From: Imbricaverruca yamaguchii
Lineage: Eukaryota; Arthropoda; Thecostraca; Neoverrucidae
DNA: 64,000 nt
Assembly: GCA_034440575.1 (NCBI GenBank)
Contig: JAOTOL010001615.1
Location: 459,501-523,500, forward strand
Direction of reading: 5' to 3'
Made by a program: the position numbers and the translations under genes. Shown piece after piece: positions 63,136 to 64,000 of this stretch (its first letter is position 1; every line of letters starts with the position of its first letter). The notes under the pieces are model-generated. The model ran no database searches and was not told where the DNA came from. It was given only the letters and a program-made list of their open reading frames with translations.

Positions 63136-64000
63136 GACAGTCAGCTGGGCCGACACCGCACCGTTCTTCCGAAGGCGGGCCGGATGAGTCTGCACCGTTG
63201 TCAGGGAGCCGACGTCCTTGTGCGAGGCGGCGGCCGGCACGCTCGCCGAATGTCGAGCGGCGCCACGTGCCGGCGCGCGCTCGCCAGTTGGGCAGCTGGC
63301 CGCCACCGACCAGCTGCCGAGGGCCCCCGCAGCCGCCGCAGCCGCCGCAGCTGTGGCCTGAGGCGGCGGTCGCTGCGTGACACCGGCCGGCCGCGGGTCG
63401 CCAGTCGAACGGTGGCCGGCACGCCCAGTAGGGTCGCCGACCTCGGCGGGTCAGTGGCCTCTCGCGGCGCGGGCCATCTCGGGCCACTGCGCCGGCGGCG
63501 TGGCCGCCGGTGGCCGCCCGCCGGCCAGCGTCCACAGTCCAGACGCCAGTGCGAGAGGGCGGCGCCACCAGCAGCGCGCAGGAGCGCCGCGTTCGATGAC
63601 ACGCAGAGCGTTCAGAGACGTCTGTGGCGGTGAGCGGGGGTGCGCCTCTTCTCTCCGGTCTCTTCTCTGAGCCGGCCATCCTTCTGGTGGTCGACGACCA
63701 TCCTCTCGGCAGCGCCATCATCCCCGTGGAGCTACGCTTTGCGCGTCCGAAATCAACGTCGCACATCTGTCTTCACAGGCTCCCTTGCAATCAGCAGGTG
63801 GAGACGTTTACGAGTTTCTATGTCGCTAAAGTGCTGGATCCGTGCCACCATGGCAACACCACTCTTTTGGCTCAACTCGTAAAGATCGGACCGCAATCTG
63901 GGTGCCGTCGACCGCGTTCTTCCAGATGTTTGACATGTCTTGTCCGACACGTCTGCCCAGGTGTCTGACACGTCCTCCGAAGTGTCTGAAACGTCCTCCG
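63136..64000. other. CpG-rich unique sequence at window edge
   Basis: No recognised gene. 63905-64000 begins what may be another array (TGTCTGACACGTCCTCCG-like units). Confidence 0.4.

Overview
This is eukaryotic, animal (metazoan) genomic DNA. One gene can be read with confidence. It lies on the minus strand, is split into eight recognisable coding exons, and its start codon is at 52010. The product is a secreted BMP regulator of the BMPER / crossveinless-2 (CV-2) family: signal peptide, five von Willebrand factor C (VWC) domains, then the start of a von Willebrand D (VWD) domain. The VWD remainder and the TIL module would lie beyond base 1. The exon set is coherent because every junction has GT..AG ends, every phase closes (1,0,1,0,1,0,0 between successive exons), and the 415 predicted residues contain no stop. 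No second gene is convincing. The lineage cannot be fixed: CpG is not visibly depleted, introns reach about 19 kb, and minisatellites dominate, which suggests an invertebrate. I recall donor-spanning intronic minisatellites ('mirages') being reported in amphioxus, so a cephalochordate is one option; a crustacean or other protostome is another.

Layout in window coordinates; transcription runs right to left. 52041-64000 is upstream sequence: promoter side and/or a 5'UTR intron, with tandem arrays and CpG-rich unique DNA. 51932-52040 is the signal-peptide exon. 32967-51931 is intron 1 (about 19 kb). 32881-32966 is the exon for the first half of VWC1. 14627-32880 is intron 2 (about 18 kb). The remaining exons are 14518-14626, 8875-8987, 5481-5730, 4372-4631, 2929-3105 and 866-1036, with shorter introns between them.

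The most unusual feature is the tandem-repeat landscape. Around 40 unrelated minisatellites and microsatellites fill roughly a third of the window. At several introns the repeat unit is built from the exon's own end plus its splice donor. In intron 2, nine extra copies of the last 28 exon bases with GTGAGT follow the exon. In intron 7, about 45 copies of a 29-bp unit carry the exon end and GTGAG. Intron 8 has about three copies, and intron 6 has one diverged copy. The acceptor side of the VWC1a exon shows a similar expansion of acceptor-like units. The gene therefore has large sets of decoy or duplicate splice sites beside the real ones.

Other content includes a tRNA-headed SINE at about 48.9-49.06 kb, an inverted-repeat-bounded element at 43.65-45.02 kb, a 22-bp-arm palindrome at an array edge (36.27-36.31 kb), two clusters of perfect TGACGTCA sites, a 608-bp (TA)n tract, and poly-A-rich stretches that may be assembly noise.
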